DNA from: Myxococcus sp.
GTDB lineage: Bacteria > Myxococcota > Myxococcia > Myxococcales > Myxococcaceae
Length of the DNA stretch: 64,000 nucleotides
NCBI GenBank assembly: GCA_014879945.1
Contig: JACSRE010000148.1
Span: 1-64,000 of the forward strand
Reading direction: 5' to 3'
Notes under the pieces: generated by a model
What the model was told of the DNA's origin: nothing
The model's input: only the letters and a program-made list of their open reading frames with translations
Database searches by the model: none
Made by a program: the position numbers and the translations under genes
In this document: positions 22,496-31,078 of the stretch, piece after piece
Layout: every line of letters begins with the position of its first letter
How positions within the stretch are numbered: position 1 is the stretch's first letter

Positions 22496-23430
22496 CGGCG
22501 CGTGGGCGCCCACCTTGTCCGCGCGAGGCGCTTCATCGCAGAAGCCAGCCTCGCCTCGTCGGCCTGCAGCAGCTCCACCGAAGAGACGCGCACGCGACCT
22601 CGAGACGGAGCTCCCGACGCGGACGCGGCGATCAGGCCACGCCCGGCCGGCGGCGCGTGGGCGCCCACCTCTCCGCGCGAGGCGCTTCATCTCAGTCGCC
22701 ACCTCGCCTCGTCGGCCTGCGCAGCTCCACGAAGCCGCGCACCGCGCCCCCGAGACGGAGCTCACCGAGCCGGACGCGGCGGTCAGGCCACTGCCGGGCG
22801 GCGGCGCCTGGGCGCCAACCTTGTCCGCGCGAGGCGCTTCATCTCAGACGCCAGCCTCGGCTCTCGGCCTGCGCAGCTCCTCCGAAGACGCGCCCCGCGA
22901 CTCGAGACGGAGCTCACCGAGCCGGACGCGGCGGTCAGGCCACGGCCGGGCGGCGGCGCGTGGGCGCCCACCTCTCCGCGCGAGGCAGTGCATCGCAGAA
23001 GCCAGCCTCGCCTCGTCGGCCTGCGCAGCTCCACGAAGCCGCGCACCGCGACCTCGAGACGGAGCTCACCGAGCCGGACGCGGCGAGCGCCAACCTGTCT
23101 GCGCGAGGCGCTTTATCGCAGACTCCAGCCTCGCTTCGTCGGCCTGCGCAGCTCCACCTCGAGACGGAGCTCACCGAGCCGGACGCGTCAGTCAGGCCAC
23201 GGCCGGGAGGCGATTGGTGGATTGGGCCGGGCGGCGGAGCGTGAGCGCCCACCTGGCCGCGCGAGCGCTTCGTCGCAGAAGCCAGCCTCGCCTCGCCGGC
23301 CTGCGCAGCTCCACGAAGCCGCGCTCCTCGAGAAGGAGCTCGGCGAGCTCGCCGCGCCGGACACCTCGCTCAGGCCACGGCTGGGAGGCGATCGGTCGAT
23401 TCGGCCGGGCGGCGGAGCGTGAGCGCCCAC
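22496..23430. repeat. Array of about six 150-bp degenerate tandem repeats
   Basis: A block containing the palindrome TGGGCGCCCA, then CCGCGCGAGGCGCTTCATC, a GAAGCCAGCCTCGCCTCGTC segment, CTGCGCAGCTCCACGAAGC, and GACGGAGCTCACCGAGCCGG recurs. Anchors lie at about 22501, 22656, 22807, 22959, 23087 and 23240, with a final partial anchor at 23419. Spacings are 155, 151 and 152 bp, then a shorter unit with about 28 bp deleted, then about 150-180. The spacings are not multiples of 3, so the repeat is not preserved as protein. The last partial copy forms the 3' end of the desaturase gene. Confidence 0.85.
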
Positions 23431-24617
23431 AAGACCGACGCGACGGCGAGCACATCGCCCGCGACCACCCCGCTCATCGGCAGCACCTGCGTGGCGCCGA
23501 GCGCGCTCAGCACCACCGCGGTGGCGAGCAACCGGCCCACTTCGAGCCTCACCGCCCACGACTTCGACTCCAGCACGGCGCTCCACGCCGTCGCGGTCGC
23601 CCAGATCACCAACGAGACGATGACCTTCTGCCACCACGAAAGCGGCGACTGCCCGTGAATCACCAGGAGCATGATCGGGAACCCCAGCAGCACCTGCACC
23701 ACGAGGTACGGCTTGCTCCCCGGGAGCGCCACCGACTGAAACTTGATCTCTTTCCCGTCGACCGTCTTCCAGCCAGCGCCCTTCTTCCGCTCCGGCACCC
23801 CGGCAGGCCGCCACCCGGTCGGCATGAACCACACCCGCAGCTTGTCGAAGTACGACGGCGCATCCCACGCGTCGCGAATCACCTCACGCCACACCTGGAA
23901 GTTGATGAACGTCGGGTCCCACGTGTTGGGCGGGCTGGTGACGCCGTAGGAGCACTCCTCGGTCTCGTCTTCGTACGACCCGAAGAGCTTGTCCCAGATG
24001 ATGAGGAAGCCACCGTAGTTCTTGTCCAGGTAGATCTCGTTGCGGGCGTGGTGCACGCGGTGGTGGCTGGGCGTGTTCATCCACGACTCGATCCACGCCG
24101 GCAACTTCGGCACCACCCGCGTGTGGGGAATGAGCTGGAGCACCAGGTGGAAGGCCACCATCGCGATCACCCACTGGGCCTCGAAGCCGATGAAGGCGAG
24201 CGGCCAGTAGAAGAAGAACGAGAAGAAGCGCTGGGTCACCGAGGCGCGCAGGCCGACGGCGTAGTTGAGCTCCTCGGTGGAGTGGTGCGGCATGTGCGCG
24301 GCCCAGCCGATGTTGGTGCGGTGCCCGAACCGGTGAAACCAGTAGAAGAGGAAGTCGACCCCGAGGAAGAGCGCCAGGCCCGTCCACACGTTGGCTTCGA
24401 CCTTGAAGAGGCCGTGCTCCGACAGCCACCCCAGCACGGGGTACCACAGCACCGCGACCAGCACGTTGACGCACTGGTTGATGATGGCGGTGCCCAGGCT
24501 CGAGACCGAGTCCTGGAACTCGTAGTACCCGTTGTCGCGCTTGAGACAGAAGAAGACCTCGAGCGCGATGAGCACGAGCACGAACGGGGTGGCGACGGCG
24601 TAGATGTTGATCGGCAT
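23370..24617 (-). CDS. Sterol desaturase / fatty acid hydroxylase family membrane protein
   Basis: 415 residues. Di-iron membrane oxygenase fold with the three His clusters HRFGH (95-99), HMPHH (108-112) and HHRVHH (185-190). The layout is close to alkylglycerol monooxygenase-like (TMEM195-type) members. At least six hydrophobic segments are seen, including a C-terminal set at about 300-395. The final 19 residues (WALTLRRPAESTDRLPAVA) and the stop codon are encoded by the repeat array, so the original C-terminus may have been replaced. It is divergent from a Crp/Fnr-type regulator, a pairing that suggests control by that regulator. The substrate is unknown. Confidence 0.88.
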   Translation of the reverse strand: MPINIYAVATPFVLVLIALEVFFCLKRDNGYYEFQDSVSSLGTAIINQCVNVLVAVLWYPVLGWLSEHGLFKVEANVWTGLALFLGVDFLFYWFHRFGHRTNIGWAAHMPHHSTEELNYAVGLRASVTQRFFSFFFYWPLAFIGFEAQWVIAMVAFHLVLQLIPHTRVVPKLPAWIESWMNTPSHHRVHHARNEIYLDKNYGGFLIIWDKLFGSYEDETEECSYGVTSPPNTWDPTFINFQVWREVIRDAWDAPSYFDKLRVWFMPTGWRPAGVPERKKGAGWKTVDGKEIKFQSVALPGSKPYLVVQVLLGFPIMLLVIHGQSPLSWWQKVIVSLVIWATATAWSAVLESKSWAVRLEVGRLLATAVVLSALGATQVLPMSGVVAGDVLAVASVLWALTLRRPAESTDRLPAVA

Positions 24618-24652
24618 GGGCGCCCTCGTAGCGGCAGCGCCCCACCCTTTGC

Positions 24653-24668
24653 CTTAACCCGGGTTAAG
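24653..24668. promoter_or_regulatory. 16-bp perfect palindrome between divergent genes, operator candidate
   Basis: CTTAACCCGGGTTAAG is a perfect 16-bp palindrome, AT-rich at its edges in an otherwise GC-rich context. It is 35 bp upstream of the desaturase start and 11 bp upstream of the regulator start, where it could repress or activate both. It does not match the Crp (TGTGA-N6-TCACA) or Fnr (TTGAT-N4-ATCAA) consensus. Confidence 0.65.
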
Positions 24669-24679
24669 AACGACGGCCG

Positions 24680-25291
24680 ATGCTGACCGCGATGGAAGAG
24701 CGCGCGCTCCACGAGCGCTTTGGAGCGCTGGCGCCGCTCTCACCAAAGACCTGGAAGGCGATCGTCGCGCTCGGGTCACGGGAGTCGCTGGCCGAGGGCG
24801 CCTTCTTCTCGCAGCCGGGCAAGCCCGCGACGCGCTTCGCGGTGGTGATCTCGGGGCTGTTGCGTCACTACTACCTCGACGCGAAGGGCAAGGAGTCGGT
24901 GAAGGCCTTTCGCGGGCCGATGGAGCTCAGCGGGCCGTACGCCGAGATCGTCCAGCGCCGCCCCTCGCGCACCTTCATCGAGGCGCTCACCGACGCCGAG
25001 CTGTTCGTCTTCGAGGTGGCGGCGATCGACGAGGCGGCAGAGACGTCGCTCGAGCTCCAGCGGCTGGTGCGGCGCTTCGTCGAGGTGCAGTTCGTCGCGA
25101 AGGAGCAGCGCGAGTACGAGTTCCTGCTGCTGTCGGCCGAGGAGCGCTACCGCCAGTTCTGCGCGAGCCTGCCGGAGCTCGTGCAGCACATCCCCCAGCA
25201 CCAGATCGCCTCGTACATCGGCATCACCCCGGTGGCGCTCAGCCGCATTCGGGCACGCGGGCGGAAGCGCGCAGAAAAACGAAGGCCCTGA
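24680..25291 (+). CDS. Crp/Fnr-family transcriptional regulator
   Basis: 203 residues. A cyclic-nucleotide-binding-type beta-barrel (about 20-115, with [20 protein letters not shown]) and a C-terminal helix-turn-helix (about 160-195, [20 protein letters not shown]). The sensor domain lacks a convincing cAMP phosphate-binding motif and the four-Cys Fe-S motif of Fnr, so the ligand is unknown. It is divergent from the desaturase gene with a palindrome between. No ribosome-binding site precedes either ATG (24680 or 24692). The stop codon lies inside the stem of the downstream terminator. Confidence 0.85.
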   Translation: MLTAMEERALHERFGALAPLSPKTWKAIVALGSRESLAEGAFFSQPGKPATRFAVVISGLLRHYYLDAKGKESVKAFRGPMELSGPYAEIVQRRPSRTFIEALTDAELFVFEVAAIDEAAETSLELQRLVRRFVEVQFVAKEQREYEFLLLSAEERYRQFCASLPELVQHIPQHQIASYIGITPVALSRIRARGRKRAEKRRP

Positions 25292-25326
25292 CCCCCGTGG
25301 ATTTCTCCTTGGGGATCAGGGCCTTC
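25275..25326 (-). terminator. Strong intrinsic terminator of tRNA-Pro(GGG)
   Basis: GAAGGCCCTGACCCCC (25281-25296) pairs over 15 of 16 positions with GGGGATCAGGGCCTTC (25311-25326), loop 14 nt. On the minus strand the stem is followed by CGTTTTT (A-run at 25275-25279). It begins 4 nt after the tRNA 3' end. The 5' arm overlaps the last codons of the convergent Crp/Fnr-type gene. Confidence 0.88.
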
Positions 25327-25329
25327 AAA

Positions 25330-25406
<77 letters not shown>

Positions 25407-25489
25407 GAAATAGCTGACGACTTCGGTGAGACGCGCGCCTTCTGCCAGTCTGACTCGAGACCGTCAAGCAAGCATCGCTCACCACGACA

Positions 25490-25843
25490 TCATTCGTCGT
25501 CTTCGTCGACGTCGGCGTCGGGGTTGTCGTCGAGGTCTTCTGCCGAGAGCTCGCCCTCGGGCACGAAGCCGTCGTTCAAGTCCGACTTGAGCCCCGTGGA
25601 GGGCACGAACACCACCACGCGACGGGCCGTGATCTCGATGGGCTGGCCCGACTGCGGGTTGCGGCCGGGGCGCGAGCGCTTGAAGCGCGGCTGGAAGATG
25701 CCGAAGCCGACGATCTTCACCTTGTCGCCGCGCTCGAGCGTCTCTTTCACCGTGTCGAAGACCATCTCGACCAGCTCTGCCGAGTCCTTCTTCGAGAAGC
25801 CCACCCGTTCGTAGACGTTCTCGATGATGTCCGCCTTGGTCAT
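25490..25843 (-). CDS. ihfA: Integration host factor alpha subunit
   Basis: 117 residues. A DNA-bending HU/IHF-fold protein: MTKADIIENVYERVGFSKKD, GDKVKIVGFGIFQPRFKRSR and the intercalating-proline arm GRNPQSGQPIEI. A C-terminal tail of about 25 residues is strongly acidic (DLDDNPDADVDEDDE); E. coli IhfA has none. ATG 25843 is chosen as the standard N-terminus. It lies directly downstream of pheST, the classic pheST-ihfA arrangement. Confidence 0.93.
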   Translation of the reverse strand: MTKADIIENVYERVGFSKKDSAELVEMVFDTVKETLERGDKVKIVGFGIFQPRFKRSRPGRNPQSGQPIEITARRVVVFVPSTGLKSDLNDGFVPEGELSAEDLDDNPDADVDEDDE

Positions 25844-25972
25844 GGCCTGAATCGTACCCGCCACCAGAGGCGTGTCAACATGGCGACTTTGCTGAGTTTT
25901 CTGGCACCCTGCGTCAGAGGCCTCGCCGAGGCGGCAAATCGGCCTCGAACGCCCCTGGCAAAGCCCCCGAAA

Positions 25973-28384
25973 TCAGGTGCGAAGCGCGCCTCCGAGGCGG
26001 CGGGTGACCTCGGCGACGATCTTCTCGTGGGCCTGCGAGACCTCGACGTCGGTGAGGGTGCGGTCGGGCGAGCGATAGCGCAGCCCGTAGGCGAGGTTCT
26101 TGCGCCCGCCCCCGACCTGGTGGCCCGAGTAGACGTCGAAGACCTGCGCGTCCTCGACGAGCGGCTGGCCGACCTCGAGGATCACCGCGCGCACCGCTTC
26201 GCTCTGCATCTCGACTGGCACCACCACCGCGAGATCGCGCAACACCGCGGGGAACTTCGAGAGCGGGCGGGCCTGCGGAACCAGCTGGGCGACCGACTGG
26301 AGCGCGGCCACGTCGAGCTGGAACAAGACGACGCCCGCCGGGGCGTCGAGCTTCTTCATCACGCGCGGGTGGAGCTCGCCCAGCGTGCCCAGCACCGTCT
26401 TCCCCTTGCGCAGCACGGTGGCGGAGCGCGGGTGGTACCAGGGCGACTCGAAGCGCTCGGCCGTCACACCCTCGACGTGGAGCGCCTTGAGCGTGGCCTC
26501 GACGATCGCGCGGGCGTCGAAGTAGTCGGCCTCGGCGTCCTTCGCGGTCCAGGTGCGCTGCCCATGCCGCAGGCCCCACACCACGCCGGCCACCTCGAGG
26601 GTCTCCCTGGCGACCGGCACCGCGCCCTGCCCGCCCGACTGCTCGGGCCGGTAGGAGCGCGCCCACTCGTAGAAGCGAACACCCTCGGTCTGGTGGCGCG
26701 ACGCGCGGCTGACGTTCTGGACCAGCGAAGGGAAGAGCGTGGTGCGCATCACCGACTGCTCGACCGAGAGTGGGTTGGCGACCGCGATGGCGCCCTCCTC
26801 GGCGCTGAACGCCGCCAGCTCTCCGGGCGAGACGAACGAGTAGTTCACCACCTCGTCGACGCCCTGCCCGGCCATGGCCGCGCGAATGAGGCGCTCGACC
26901 CGCTGCGCCGGGCGCTCGGGCTCCAGCACCGACAGGCCGCGCGGCAGCGCCTCGGGGATCGCGTCGAACCCACGCACCCGCGCGATCTCTTCGATCAGGT
27001 CCTCCTCGATGCTCACGTCGACGCGCACCGAGGGCACCTCGAAGGTCGCCGCCGTGTCGTCTCCGGCGAGCTTCTTGAACCCCAGGCTGGTGAGGACGCG
27101 GTGGCACTCGACCGCCGGCACCACGACGCCGAGCAGCGCGGCCACCTTCTGCGTGCGCAGCGTCACCTGGCGGTTGGGCTTCGGCGAGGGGAACACGTCG
27201 ACCCGGCCCTGAAGCACCGTGCCGCCGCCCAGCTCGGCGATCAACGCCGCCGCGCGGTCGAGCACCTCGGGCACCACGTTCAGATCGGTGCCGCGCTCGA
27301 AGCGATGCGACGACTCGGTGTGGAGCGCGTGCCGTTTGGACGACCGGCGCACGGTGGTGGGCTGAAACGTCGCGCACTCCAGCAGCACGCGGGAGGTCTT
27401 CTCGGTCACCTCGCTCGACGCCCCGCCCATCACCCCGGCCAGCACCAGCGGCGCGTCGCGATCGCAGATCAGCAGATCGTCGGCGTGCAGCGGGCGCTCC
27501 TTGCCGTCGAGGGTGGTCAGCTTCTCGCCGCCCTTCGCGGTGCGCACCACGATCTGCGCGCCCCCGATGCGATCGAGATCGAACGCGTGGAGCGGCTGCC
27601 CGTACTCGAGCAACACGTAGTTGGTGATGTCGACGAGGTTGTTGATGCCGCGCATGCCCGCCGCCTTGAGGCGGTCCTGCATCCACTGCGGCGAGGCCTT
27701 CACCGTCACGCCCTCGATCACCCGGGCGGCGTAGCGCCAGCAGCGCGCGGCGTCGTCGATGCGGATGGCCACCTTCGACGAGGCCGCGACCGCCGACTCC
27801 GCCAGCTTCGGGTCGGGCTTCTTCAAGGGCACGTCGAAGAGCGTCGCCACCTCGCGGGCGATGCCCAGGTGCGAGAGCGCGTCGGCGCGGTTGGGCGTCA
27901 CGTTCACGCTGAACACCACGTCGTCGAGCCCCAGCGCCTCGGCGATCGGCTGGCCGAGCTTCGCGTTCGGGTCGAGGATCAAGAGGCCCGCGGAGTCTTC
28001 GGTGATGCCGAGCTCCTTCGAGCTGCACAGCATGCCGGAGCTGTCGACGCCCCGGAGCGCCGCCTGCTTGATCTCGACGCCGTTGGGCAGCCTCGTGCCC
28101 ACCGTCGCCAGGGGCACCTTGTCGCCGACCTGGTAGTTCTTCGCGCCGCAGACCACCTGCAGCGGCGCGCCGCCACCGAGGTCGATCTTCGTCACCGAGA
28201 GCTTGTCGGCGTTGGGGTGTTTGTCGCTGGCGACGATCTGCGCCACCACGACGCCCTTGAGCGCCTCGGCGGGCCGCTCGATGCCTTCGATCTCGAGCCC
28301 CGCCATGGTGAGCCGGCGCGCGAGTTCATCGACCGACGCAGGGAGCGCGACGTAGTCCTTCAGCCACTTGAGCGAGATGCGCAT
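25973..28384 (-). CDS. pheT: Phenylalanyl-tRNA synthetase beta subunit
   Basis: 803 residues (E. coli 795). Domains in order: the N-terminal module MRISLKWLKDYV; an EMAP-like tRNA-binding domain (VVVAQIVASDKHPNADKLSV); B3/B4 editing region; B5; catalytic-like core; and a C-terminal ferredoxin-fold anticodon-binding domain (LSKFPAVLRDLAVVVPVEM to the end). It forms the alpha2-beta2 enzyme with PheS. The start is ATG 28384, 17 bp after the pheS stop; the frame upstream of it overlaps pheS. Confidence 0.98.
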   Translation of the reverse strand: MRISLKWLKDYVALPASVDELARRLTMAGLEIEGIERPAEALKGVVVAQIVASDKHPNADKLSVTKIDLGGGAPLQVVCGAKNYQVGDKVPLATVGTRLPNGVEIKQAALRGVDSSGMLCSSKELGITEDSAGLLILDPNAKLGQPIAEALGLDDVVFSVNVTPNRADALSHLGIAREVATLFDVPLKKPDPKLAESAVAASSKVAIRIDDAARCWRYAARVIEGVTVKASPQWMQDRLKAAGMRGINNLVDITNYVLLEYGQPLHAFDLDRIGGAQIVVRTAKGGEKLTTLDGKERPLHADDLLICDRDAPLVLAGVMGGASSEVTEKTSRVLLECATFQPTTVRRSSKRHALHTESSHRFERGTDLNVVPEVLDRAAALIAELGGGTVLQGRVDVFPSPKPNRQVTLRTQKVAALLGVVVPAVECHRVLTSLGFKKLAGDDTAATFEVPSVRVDVSIEEDLIEEIARVRGFDAIPEALPRGLSVLEPERPAQRVERLIRAAMAGQGVDEVVNYSFVSPGELAAFSAEEGAIAVANPLSVEQSVMRTTLFPSLVQNVSRASRHQTEGVRFYEWARSYRPEQSGGQGAVPVARETLEVAGVVWGLRHGQRTWTAKDAEADYFDARAIVEATLKALHVEGVTAERFESPWYHPRSATVLRKGKTVLGTLGELHPRVMKKLDAPAGVVLFQLDVAALQSVAQLVPQARPLSKFPAVLRDLAVVVPVEMQSEAVRAVILEVGQPLVEDAQVFDVYSGHQVGGGRKNLAYGLRYRSPDRTLTDVEVSQAHEKIVAEVTRRLGGALRT

Positions 28385-28401
28385 GTCGTTGTTGGCCTTT
28401 T

Positions 28402-29454
28402 TCAGAACTGCGCGAGGAAGCGCGCGTCGTTCTCGAACATCGTGCGGAGATCGTCGATGCCGTAGCGGAGCATCGCCAGACGCTCGACCCCCATGCCGAA
28501 GGCGAAGCCCGTCACCTTCGAGGCGTCGTAGCCGGCGTGCGTGAAGACGTTGGGGTGCACCATGCCGCTGCCCAGCACCTCGAGCCAGCCGGTCTGCTTG
28601 CACACCCGACAGCCCTTGCCGCCGCAGAAGACACACGAGACATCGACCTCGGCCGAGGGCTCGGTGAAGGGGAAGAAGCTGGGCCGAAAGCGCGTCTTCG
28701 TCGAGGCGCCGAAGAAGGCGGTGGCGAACGCGGCCAGCGTGCCCTTGAGCTCGGCGAAGGTGACCTGCTCGTCGACGAGCAGCCCTTCGACCTGGTGGAA
28801 CATGGGCGTGTGCGTCTGGTCGCTGTCCTTGCGGTAGACGCGCCCTGGCATCACGCCCCGCAGCGGCGGCTTGTGCGCGAGCATGGTGCGAATCTGAACG
28901 GGAGACGTGTGCGTGCGCAGCACCACCGGCCCCACGCCCTTCGGCAGCCAGGGGGCGTCGACATAGAACGTGTCCTGCATGTCGCGCGCGGGGTGATCGG
29001 CCGGCACGTTGAGGGCCTCGAAGTTGTACCAGTCGAGCTCGATCTCGGGCCCGGCGAAGACCTCGAAGCCCAGGCGCGAGAACACCCGCACGATGTCTTC
29101 GAGCGTCTGCGAGACGGGGTGGCGGCGGCCGAACGCGGTGGCGCGGCCAGGCAGCGTGATGTCGAGCCGCTCGCCCTTGAGCTCCTGCTCGAGCGCGGCG
29201 TCCTCGAGGCGGCGCTGCGCGCTGGCGAGCAGGCCCTCGACCTCGCCCTTCACCTTGTTGGCGATCTCACCGACGGCCTTGCGCTCCTCGGGCGCCAGCT
29301 TGCCCATGGCGCCGAGCACCGCCGACAGCTCACCCTTCTTGCCCAGGAAGCGGCCCTTGAGCGCCTCGAGGTCTTGCGCGGTCTGGGCCCTGGAGATCTC
29401 GTTGCGCGCGGCCTCGGCCAGCGCCTTCAAGCGGTCTTGCATGACGCTGGGCAT
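28402..29454 (-). CDS. pheS: Phenylalanyl-tRNA synthetase alpha subunit
   Basis: 350 residues. Class II catalytic subunit with the N-terminal coiled coil (about 1-90), motif 2 region (RVYRKDSDQTHTPMFHQVEG) and motif 3 (GFAFGMGVERLAMLRYGIDD). A Cys cluster CVFCGGKGCRVC sits before motif 3, as in many bacterial PheS. It is upstream of pheT and downstream of rplT; a long hairpin lies in the leader. Confidence 0.98.
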   Translation of the reverse strand: MPSVMQDRLKALAEAARNEISRAQTAQDLEALKGRFLGKKGELSAVLGAMGKLAPEERKAVGEIANKVKGEVEGLLASAQRRLEDAALEQELKGERLDITLPGRATAFGRRHPVSQTLEDIVRVFSRLGFEVFAGPEIELDWYNFEALNVPADHPARDMQDTFYVDAPWLPKGVGPVVLRTHTSPVQIRTMLAHKPPLRGVMPGRVYRKDSDQTHTPMFHQVEGLLVDEQVTFAELKGTLAAFATAFFGASTKTRFRPSFFPFTEPSAEVDVSCVFCGGKGCRVCKQTGWLEVLGSGMVHPNVFTHAGYDASKVTGFAFGMGVERLAMLRYGIDDLRTMFENDARFLAQF

Positions 29455-29518
29455 TACCCGAAACGACGCTGCGGCTCTACGTCACTGACAGGCTGTGCGT
29501 CAGGCGCCGGACACGACT

Positions 29519-29552
29519 CGGGGCCGCCCCTCCGAGTGGAGAAGCAGCCCCG
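29519..29552 (-). other. Long GC hairpin between rplT and pheS
   Basis: CGGGGC (29519-29524) pairs with GCCCCG (29547-29552), and the inner CCCCTCC (29527-29533) pairs with GGAGAAG (29538-29544) using G-U pairs. It lies 22 bp after the rplT stop and about 65 bp before pheS. It could attenuate or process the message before pheST; there is no T-run on the minus strand. Confidence 0.45.
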
Positions 29553-29574
29553 GTCGACGAGCCGTGACGCTGGC

Positions 29575-29919
29575 TCAGGCCTTCGCGAGCGCGGCGACGG
29601 CGTTGAAGCCGGCCGGATCGTGCACCGCGAGGTCCGCGAGGATCTTGCGATCGATGGCGACCTTCGCCTTGTTGAGGCCCGCGATCAGCCGCGAGTACGA
29701 CAGGCCCACGAGGCGCGCCGCGGCGTTGATGCGAACGATCCACAGGCTGCGGAAGTCGCGCTTCTTGCGAGCACGGTCACGCGAGGCGTAGTCGAGCGCG
29801 CGCTCGACGGCCTGGTTCGCGCGCTTGTAGCAGTTCTTCCGGCGGCCCCGGTAGCCCTTGGCGAGCTTGAGGATTGAGTTGCGGCGACGACGCGCCTTGA
29901 CGCCCTTCTTGACGCGCAT
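29575..29919 (-). CDS. rplT: 50S ribosomal protein L20 (bL20)
   Basis: 114 residues. [20 protein letters not shown], the [20 protein letters not shown] segment and [20 protein letters not shown] are diagnostic. It initiates 50S assembly and in E. coli represses the rpmI-rplT genes. It follows rpmI by 3 bp. Confidence 0.98.
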   Translation of the reverse strand: MRVKKGVKARRRRNSILKLAKGYRGRRKNCYKRANQAVERALDYASRDRARKKRDFRSLWIVRINAAARLVGLSYSRLIAGLNKAKVAIDRKILADLAVHDPAGFNAVAALAKA

Positions 29920-29922
29920 GAC

Positions 29923-30132
29923 TTAGTTCGCTCCGTACGGAAAGAGTTCCTTGACGACCTTCTTCGCGTCCATGTCGCGAAGGAGGCCGGTGCCGCGGTT
30001 CCGGCGGCGCTGATCCATCGACTTGGCGTGCGTGAACAGGTGCTTACCGAAGGCCTTGGCGTGCTTCACCTTGCCAGACTTCTTCACCTGGAGCCGCTTC
30101 TTCGCCCCACTGCGGGTCTTCAACTTGGGCAT
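29923..30132 (-). CDS. rpmI: 50S ribosomal protein L35 (bL35)
   Basis: 69 residues. MPKLKTRSGAKKRLQVKKSG and SMDQRRRNRGTGLLRDMDAK are typical of bL35. ATG 30132 matches the family start; a longer frame to 30171 adds non-homologous residues. Order infC-rpmI-rplT is conserved. Confidence 0.97.
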   Translation of the reverse strand: MPKLKTRSGAKKRLQVKKSGKVKHAKAFGKHLFTHAKSMDQRRRNRGTGLLRDMDAKKVVKELFPYGAN

Positions 30133-30209
30133 GACGAATTCCTTGAAAACTTCGGAAAAGGACGGCGGCACTACCGCCTCGCCCCGAGCGTGTCAACTGC
30201 CGTAGCAGC

Positions 30210-30911
30210 TCAGGCCTTGGGGGCCTCGGGCGCGGCTTCAGCCGGAGGCGCGGGCGCGGGCGCGGGGGGCGGCGCAGAGACATCGGCGCTGACCGGGGCG
30301 CGAGGCGAAGACGGCGCGACCCCCTTGCGGGCGGCCTTCTCTTTCTCGGCCTCGAGCACGGCCTGGCGGTGCAGATCGCGCGCGCGCTGGGCCACCTTCG
30401 GGTTCGGCCCGAGGATGATGAACATCGTCTTGCCTTCGAGGCGCACCTGCTGGTCGACGACCGCGATGTCCTTGGTGTCCTTCATCACGTCGTCGAGGAT
30501 CGCCGTGCCGAGCTCGCGGTGGGTGATCTCGCGGCCGCGGAACATGATGGTGATCTTGGCCTTGTTGCCCTCTTCGATGAACTCTTTGACGTGGCGGAGC
30601 TTGGTCTCGTAGTCGTGCTCCTCCGTCTTCGGGCGGAGCTTGACTTCCTTCACCTTGACCACGACCTGCTTCTTCTTCGCCTCGTTCGTCTTCTTCTTCT
30701 CTTCGTACTTGAACCGGCCGTAGTCCATGATCTTGCAGACCGGTGGACGGGCCATGGGGTTGACTTCGACGAGGTTGAGCCCCTCGGCCTGCGCGCGCGC
30801 CAACGCCTGGTCAGTGGGCATCACGCCCAGCTGTTCACCGTTCGCCCCGACGACACGGACTTCACGGGCTTTGATGCGGCGGTCTGTTCTCTGGTCGCGT
30901 GCGGTAGCGAT
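30210..30911 (-). CDS. infC: Translation initiation factor IF-3 with C-terminal extension, AUC start
   Basis: 233 residues. The IF-3 N-domain (TARDQRTDRRIKAREVRVVG, then MPTDQALARAQAEGLNLVEV) and C-domain (DYETKLRHVKEFIEEGNKAK) are complete. The true start is ATC 30911: it opens the conserved N-terminus and has GGAG 8 nt upstream. An AUU/AUC start is known for infC genes, where IF-3 itself discriminates against them. After the standard end there is an Ala/Pro-rich tail of about 50 residues (ends APAPAPPAEAAPEAPKA), like the extension of M. xanthus IF-3 (Dsg). First gene of infC-rpmI-rplT-pheST-ihfA. Confidence 0.95.
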   Translation of the reverse strand: MATARDQRTDRRIKAREVRVVGANGEQLGVMPTDQALARAQAEGLNLVEVNPMARPPVCKIMDYGRFKYEEKKKTNEAKKKQVVVKVKEVKLRPKTEEHDYETKLRHVKEFIEEGNKAKITIMFRGREITHRELGTAILDDVMKDTKDIAVVDQQVRLEGKTMFIILGPNPKVAQRARDLHRQAVLEAEKEKAARKGVAPSSPRAPVSADVSAPPPAPAPAPPAEAAPEAPKA

Positions 30912-30946
30912 GGCAAATTCTCCAAAAGGAAGTGAAAGAGGCGCGC

Positions 30947-30974
30947 TTCTTAGCGATCGGCACCCTCAAGTCAA
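30947..30974 (-). promoter_or_regulatory. Promoter of the infC operon
   Basis: Minus strand: -35 TTGACT (30969-30974), 16-bp spacer, -10 TAAGAA (30947-30952). The transcript would start near 30940, about 30 nt before the infC ATC. Confidence 0.55.
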
Positions 30975-31078
30975 GGTGAGCCGGACATCGCCGTGACGCC
31001 GTGGGGGGCCTTGTGGCGGCGCAAGCGTCGGAGCGATGGTCGCTTTGCAGCGCAGCGCAGACCAGCACCGGGGGCCGA

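Noticed and set aside
24653-24668. The palindrome as a terminator stem
   Set aside because: It lies between divergent starts, has no loop and no T-run, so an operator is more sensible.
22299-24686. Very long plus-strand open frame (795 codons) over the repeats and the desaturase gene
   Set aside because: It is antisense to a gene with three intact His motifs and crosses non-frame-preserving repeats; its composition (His/Arg/Pro-rich) is that of a GC-rich antisense frame.
30825-30911. GTG or ATG near 30824 as the infC start
   Set aside because: It would remove the conserved 29-residue IF-3 N-terminus that reads through from ATC 30911 with a good ribosome-binding site.
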